From Lachnoclostridium sp. UBA3775 (lineage in GTDB: Bacteria > Bacillota > Clostridia > Lachnospirales > Lachnospiraceae), in assembly GCA_002369525.1 (NCBI GenBank), contig DFFN01000065.1, forward strand, positions 1 to 27,204: a DNA stretch of 27,204 nt, given 5' to 3'. A program made the position numbers and the translations under genes. Of this stretch, positions 26,601-27,204 are shown in pieces (positions within the stretch are counted from its first letter, which is position 1; each line of letters starts with the position of its first letter). The notes beneath the pieces are model-generated. The model searched no databases, was not told the origin of the DNA, and saw nothing but the letters and a program-made list of their open reading frames with translations.

Positions 26601-27204
26601 CCGCCGGCTGCTTCTTCGGGTGTTACATCTCCTGAAAGCTTCTTGGTGATCGTAAACGATCCGGTATCCTTTGTATAATCGTTTTCGAAATCAACTGTTA
26701 CAGTGTTGTCCTTTGTAACAGAAGCCTGTGCATTGTCACCTGTTACAGCTTTTTCACCGTTAAGCGAATACTTAACAGTTACTGCATAGCCTTCGCTGGT
26801 GTATGTCTGCTCGGTAATTGTGTAATCACCGGTAGGAACATTATCGATCTCAATCACATACTTGCCGTTTGCATCGGGCTCGATTCCTGCAAGGATTATC
26901 TTTGCTTCATCTGCCTTATCTGTAGTGGTTCCGTCTGCTTTGAGATATGTGCCTGCTTTATCCTTAAGTTCGATAAGGAAGCTTAAAGCTCCTGCAATTT
27001 CTTCGGGAGTAAGGTGTCCCTTGATGGTCTTTGTAAGAACGATAGTGCCCTTGTTTCTTGTATAGTTATCTTCTATTACAAGAACATCGGTGTCGTTCTT
27101 TTCTACCTTAACTGCAATATCCTTGCCCTTACCGTCAGCCTTGTCCGATCCGTTAAGCGAGTAGCTTACCGATTCGGTATAGCCTTCGATTGCCGAGTTG
27201 GTCT
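23612..27204 (-). CDS. Sortase-anchored Cna-B/SpaA-type surface protein (5' end beyond window)
   Basis: The frame stays open from the stop at 23612 to the right edge, giving 1196 visible residues; the start codon and signal peptide lie outside. The GTG at 26857 is internal, because homologous repeat sequence continues upstream in frame. Visible order, N to C: the end of one C-type domain (TETNSAIEGYTESVSY); two complete C-type domains (TIKGHLTPEE and KKLSGDVTPEE types); an A-B-B-A set of Cna-B-like domains; another C-type domain (KRLSGLVTPEE); three SpaA-like domains with VPDAEVEI or VPGAKVKV and DENGKI or DEDGYI; then SPKTGDD, a hydrophobic segment and RKKENEN. Lys, Glu and Asn or Asp at isopeptide positions are present in the A and B domains. 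It is probably a wall-anchored fibre or adhesin partner of the giant protein; the genes are separated by a terminator and a new promoter candidate, so they are separate units. Ligand unknown. Confidence 0.9.
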   Translation of the reverse strand, partial: TNSAIEGYTESVSYSLNGSDKADGKGKDIAVKVEKNDTDVLVIEDNYTRNKGTIVLTKTIKGHLTPEEIAGALSFLIELKDKAGTYLKADGTTTDKADEAKIILAGIEPDANGKYVIEIDNVPTGDYTITEQTYTSEGYAVTVKYSLNGEKAVTGDNAQASVTKDNTVTVDFENDYTKDTGSFTITKKLSGDVTPEEAAGGITFTVMNSRGQYLDKDGKLSDSEVVLTLADFTKSDDKKTYTLSFTGDKALGTDTYTVTETNSAVTGYTESVSYKLNDDAEKEGKTVAVKVEKNDTDVLVIEDAYTFVKTSASWQKQWQNAEGTTITAPEGASAVIQLYADGVAVEGKTITLDGTADTDGESAAWIATFAELPKYKHDKDNKLAAIVYTADESQGFAGYAKTNNDPVAVNAVIVNKETVKSLTVQKVWDDSNNKDGNRPESIVVTLSNGTVSENKTYTLNEANSWTVTVPDLPTHKNGSEINYSWTEGTMPEDYSQTAKTVNGNTTSFTNSYTPGKVAVTVEKVWTDDDNRDGVRPDEVSVKLLADGVETGKVVTLNAANSWTETVSGLDKKKNGADVVYTFEEVVPDGYTAAYSVNGTVTTITNTHDIELVDISAAKAWKKADGSTTAPNGANVVFALYADGNAVSGKTVTLDGNVDEDGEATAWTASFTNLPKNANGKAIVYTVKETAPYVGYTSDKEVVENGGTITNTEDTGSLVITKRLSGLVTPEEEAGGITFEITNSEGKYLDKNGKLNDKKVVLTLQDFVANSDKTEFTLSFTGDKKLSTDTYTVTETNSAIEGYTESVSYKLNDEDEKTGKTIDVKVEKNDTDKLIIDDKYTPDSSLVVIVTEEHSGKPVPDAEVEISKKNPDGTTTVVKTKDGKDVFTTDENGKIDIKDIPAGKYEVEVKKVPDGYDVVTGQKDEVTVPRDGIGKHEAVIATEKGGLDVTVTEKKSGNPVPDAEVEIVRINEDGSETVIKTKDGKDVFTTDENGKITELTEKDEFDNYILEPGNYEARVKKVPDDYDVDEGKVTKGTVVKDEIEHLEAKIVTSTGGLDIQVVEEGGDERPVPGAKVKVVTPDGEEFILTTDEDGYIRKFSEKDEDGDYTAKTGEYKITVIEVPEGYKVTVGETKIETVERGRLKFHQAKIQKTSSNTDERTPDSPKTGDDNHMLMLMLLAAVSMAGMIVFRKKENEN
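23753..24685 (-). repeat. Three tandem SpaA-like domains next to the wall anchor
   Basis: Three units of about 100-110 aa begin SSLVVIVTEEHSG, GGLDVTVTEKKSG and GGLDIQVVEEGG. Units 1 and 2 share the identical block KTKDGKDVFTTDENGKI, while their DNA differs at several third positions. Unit 3 is more diverged (EFILTTDEDGYI). Confidence 0.8.
25067..26287 (-). repeat. A-B-B-A Cna-B cassette in the upstream adhesin
   Basis: This 407-aa unit has A (QKQWQNAEGTTITAPEGAS), B (QKVWDDSNNKDGNRPESI, ending FTNSYTPG), B (EKVWTDDDNRDGVRP, ending TITNTHD) and A (KAWKKADGSTTAPNGANVVF). Order and size match the cassettes of the giant adhesin. It is flanked on both sides by C-type domains. Confidence 0.8.

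Noticed and set aside
23612..26857. The upstream adhesin starting at the GTG at 26857
   Set aside because: The frame continues open to the window edge and encodes more of the same C-type domains, so this GTG is internal.
10860..26900. Many plus-strand and alternate-frame open frames across the adhesin genes
   Set aside because: They are antisense or frame shadows of biased, repetitive coding sequence and recur with each Cna-B repeat.

Overview
The window looks like a chromosomal segment of a low-to-mid GC Gram-positive anaerobe, most likely Clostridia of the Lachnospiraceae type. This is an inference from AAGGAG-type ribosome binding sites, (S/G)PKTGD sortase signals, Cna-B/SpaA-type adhesins and a nickel-pincer (lar) gene pair. 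Every gene I can support is on the minus strand, so the window reads right to left. No rRNA, tRNA, CRISPR array, insertion sequence or phage gene was seen. The longest gene-free stretches are 193, 166, 129 and 95 bases; each contains a promoter, terminator or palindrome candidate, described below.

Right part (10.8-27.2 kb): two adjacent genes for giant, sortase-anchored surface proteins. The upstream one runs off the right edge, with 1196 C-terminal residues visible. The downstream one is complete at 4198 aa: signal peptide, adhesin-like N-terminal region of about 1100 residues, 26 consecutive Cna-B-like domains, and a GPKTGD anchor. The domains fall into two length classes, A (about 110 aa) and B (about 95 aa). 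They are arranged in a higher-order A-B-B-A cassette of about 415-430 aa. Three cassettes stand head to tail at the C-terminal end, a fourth more diverged copy lies further in, and the neighbouring adhesin carries one more. Each adhesin gene ends in its own hairpin terminator with a GAAA loop.

Middle part (4.5-10.7 kb): a tight five-gene cluster, glpK - monoacylglycerol-lipase-like hydrolase - larB - larC - ptsI, with gaps of 15-34 bases. A promoter candidate and a 7-bp inverted repeat precede glpK. The first two genes could release glycerol from monoacylglycerols and phosphorylate it. LarB and LarC belong to nickel-pincer cofactor synthesis. PtsI is Enzyme I of the sugar phosphotransferase system. 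larA, larE and ptsH are not in the window.

Left part (1-4.4 kb): an unrecognised 375-aa coiled-coil protein with its own promoter candidate and a terminator, then a secreted class-3-type lipase with C-terminal SH3-like modules. The lipase runs off the left edge; its reading frame stays open for 1047 codons to base 1. Together with the hydrolase by glpK, it suggests that extracellular lipid breakdown and glycerol capture are encoded close together.
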